Source of the DNA: an uncultured Lachnospiraceae bacterium
GTDB taxonomy: Bacteria > Bacillota > Clostridia > Lachnospirales > Lachnospiraceae
Length of the DNA: 8,684 bases
Reading direction: 5' to 3'
Assembly (NCBI GenBank): GCA_902783735.1
Contig: CACZSE010000026.1
Coordinates: 1 to 8,684, forward strand
Every line of letters starts with the position of its first letter. Within the stretch, counting starts at the first letter, position 1. The notes below the pieces were generated by a model. That model ran no database searches. It worked only from the letters and a program-made list of their open reading frames with translations, and had not been told where the DNA came from. This document shows, piece by piece, positions 8,016-8,684 of the stretch. Both the position numbers and the translations under genes were made by a program.

Positions 8016-8684
8016 TTAGGCTTTTCTTTTGACAAAGATAAGCAACAATCCTACCGATAACAGCAAAAGTGCATAAACATAAAAAACCGAAAAAGACTTA
8101 TCACCGGTATCGGGAGATGCATCCAGACGGTAGTTTTTCACAAGTTTACCGTCCTTGTATTTCAGTGTAACATTATCAGGTCCTTTTGCATATATACCAA
8201 AATAAGAAAGATGATCTGTCTCAAAAGAGATCGTCTTCTTGTTTTCATCATAGGAAGAAACCAGTTCTTCCAGCTGTCCGTCACTGTCCGAAGTAATGAC
8301 GTGATACGTGTTTCCGTTTAGATCAACAGGCACGGTTATATAGAGTTTTGAATGACCAAGACGCTTTATGTCAAAATTGCCCGAAGCATCCTTAAGTCTG
8401 ATATCAAGTCCTTTAATATCTACGGTATCGGAACCGAAAAGCTCGCTGTATGCACCGGTTAAAAATGCTGCGGCTTCAGAGCTGTCATCGATATACAGGT
8501 CTCCCAGGACCTCATCCTGCGACATCTCGGCTATTGCTTTATCATTCTCAGAACCGTTATAAATGACATTGACTTTCTTTGAAGATTTATTATCGGAATA
8601 AGGATTTACGGAAACACTTATATTACCGAATCCTTTGATTTCATATTCCTTACCTTCATATATAAACGACGAGGGTATCTTTTC
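8016..8684 (-). CDS. Sortase-anchored surface protein, C-terminal fragment
   Basis: 222 codons plus stop; the frame stays open to the right edge, so the gene starts outside the window. The first Met inside (at 8525) has no convincing ribosome binding site and lies mid-frame, so it is not taken as a start. The visible part is beta-rich with no domain I can name: an N-terminal stretch (SFIYEGKEYEIKGFGNISV), then AAAFLTGAYSELF, and a segment TISFETDHLSYFGIYAKG of the kind often found just before the anchor in clostridial surface proteins. It ends with a sorting signal: SPDTGD, a hydrophobic helix of about 20 residues and the tail KRKA. It should be exported and linked to the wall by a sortase. 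The chemoreceptor gene follows after 12 bases. Function of the missing N-terminal part is unknown. Confidence 0.85.
   Translation of the reverse strand, partial: EKIPSSFIYEGKEYEIKGFGNISVSVNPYSDNKSSKKVNVIYNGSENDKAIAEMSQDEVLGDLYIDDSSEAAAFLTGAYSELFGSDTVDIKGLDIRLKDASGNFDIKRLGHSKLYITVPVDLNGNTYHVITSDSDGQLEELVSSYDENKKTISFETDHLSYFGIYAKGPDNVTLKYKDGKLVKNYRLDASPDTGDKSFSVFYVYALLLLSVGLLLIFVKRKA
8019..8117 (-). other. Non-canonical cell-wall sorting signal (SPDTG, membrane helix, KRKA)
   Basis: SPDTG is encoded at 8103-8117 and is followed by DKSFSVF, a hydrophobic run (YVYALLLLSVGLLLIFV) and a basic end. The first residue is Ser rather than the Leu of LPxTG. Clostridioides difficile sortase B is known to accept (S/P)PxTG motifs, so a sortase of that type is the expected partner; none is in the window. 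Confidence 0.8.

Noticed and set aside
8016..8525. Separate 169-codon gene starting at the Met at 8525
   Set aside because: The frame is open upstream to the window edge with the same character (beta-rich, Lys/Asp/Ser-rich), no ribosome binding site precedes this Met, and a sorted surface protein needs a signal peptide, which is absent.
1..8684. Search for CRISPR repeats, tRNA/rRNA genes, riboswitches, insertion sequences, phage genes or defence genes
   Set aside because: No regularly spaced repeats, RNA-gene hallmarks, transposase, integrase or nuclease motifs were seen; gaps between genes are under 100 bases and are accounted for.

Overview
The window looks like chromosomal DNA of an anaerobic, low-to-mid GC Firmicute, most likely a Lachnospiraceae/Butyrivibrio-type clostridium. 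This rests on the style of the proteins: a large secreted transglutaminase-like protein built of bacterial Ig-like repeats, a surface protein ending in an SPxTG sorting signal, a long double-Cache chemoreceptor, and purine-rich AGGAG/GGGAG ribosome binding sites. The genus is an inference. All four genes lie on the minus strand and are described from right to left, in the direction of transcription.

Right end (8016-8684): the C-terminal 222 codons of a cell-wall-anchored surface protein, open at the window edge. Twelve bases after its stop comes a complete 763-residue methyl-accepting chemotaxis protein (5712-8003), whose ribosome binding site abuts the upstream stop codon, so the two are probably co-transcribed. 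A long imperfect hairpin with a short U-rich tail (5650-5696) follows the chemoreceptor gene and is the likely end of that transcript.

Middle (302-5620): a 1772-residue secreted protein. It has a signal peptide, a transglutaminase/protease-like domain with a recognisable Cys-His-Asp triad, a probable thioredoxin-fold domain without the redox CxxC, a tandemly duplicated pair of Ig-like modules, a third Big_2 domain, a chitobiase-C-terminal-like domain, and a long C-terminal stalk of diverged beta-sandwich repeats. It has no sorting motif or transmembrane anchor.

Left end (1-301): a 98-base gap carries a near-consensus promoter (TTGACA, 17 bases, TACAAT) whose -35 and -10 elements each sit in a perfect palindrome. 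It drives a gene cut by the window edge after 67 codons, which resembles the N-terminus of the clostridial 2-isopropylmalate synthase-like (HMGL-like) enzymes.

The two secreted or anchored proteins and the chemoreceptor suggest a cell-surface and sensing neighbourhood next to a metabolic gene. I see no mobile element, CRISPR array, RNA gene, defence cassette or other clearly new multi-gene system. The most unusual items are the domain architecture of the 1772-residue protein, the coupling of a surface protein to a chemoreceptor, and the double-palindrome promoter.
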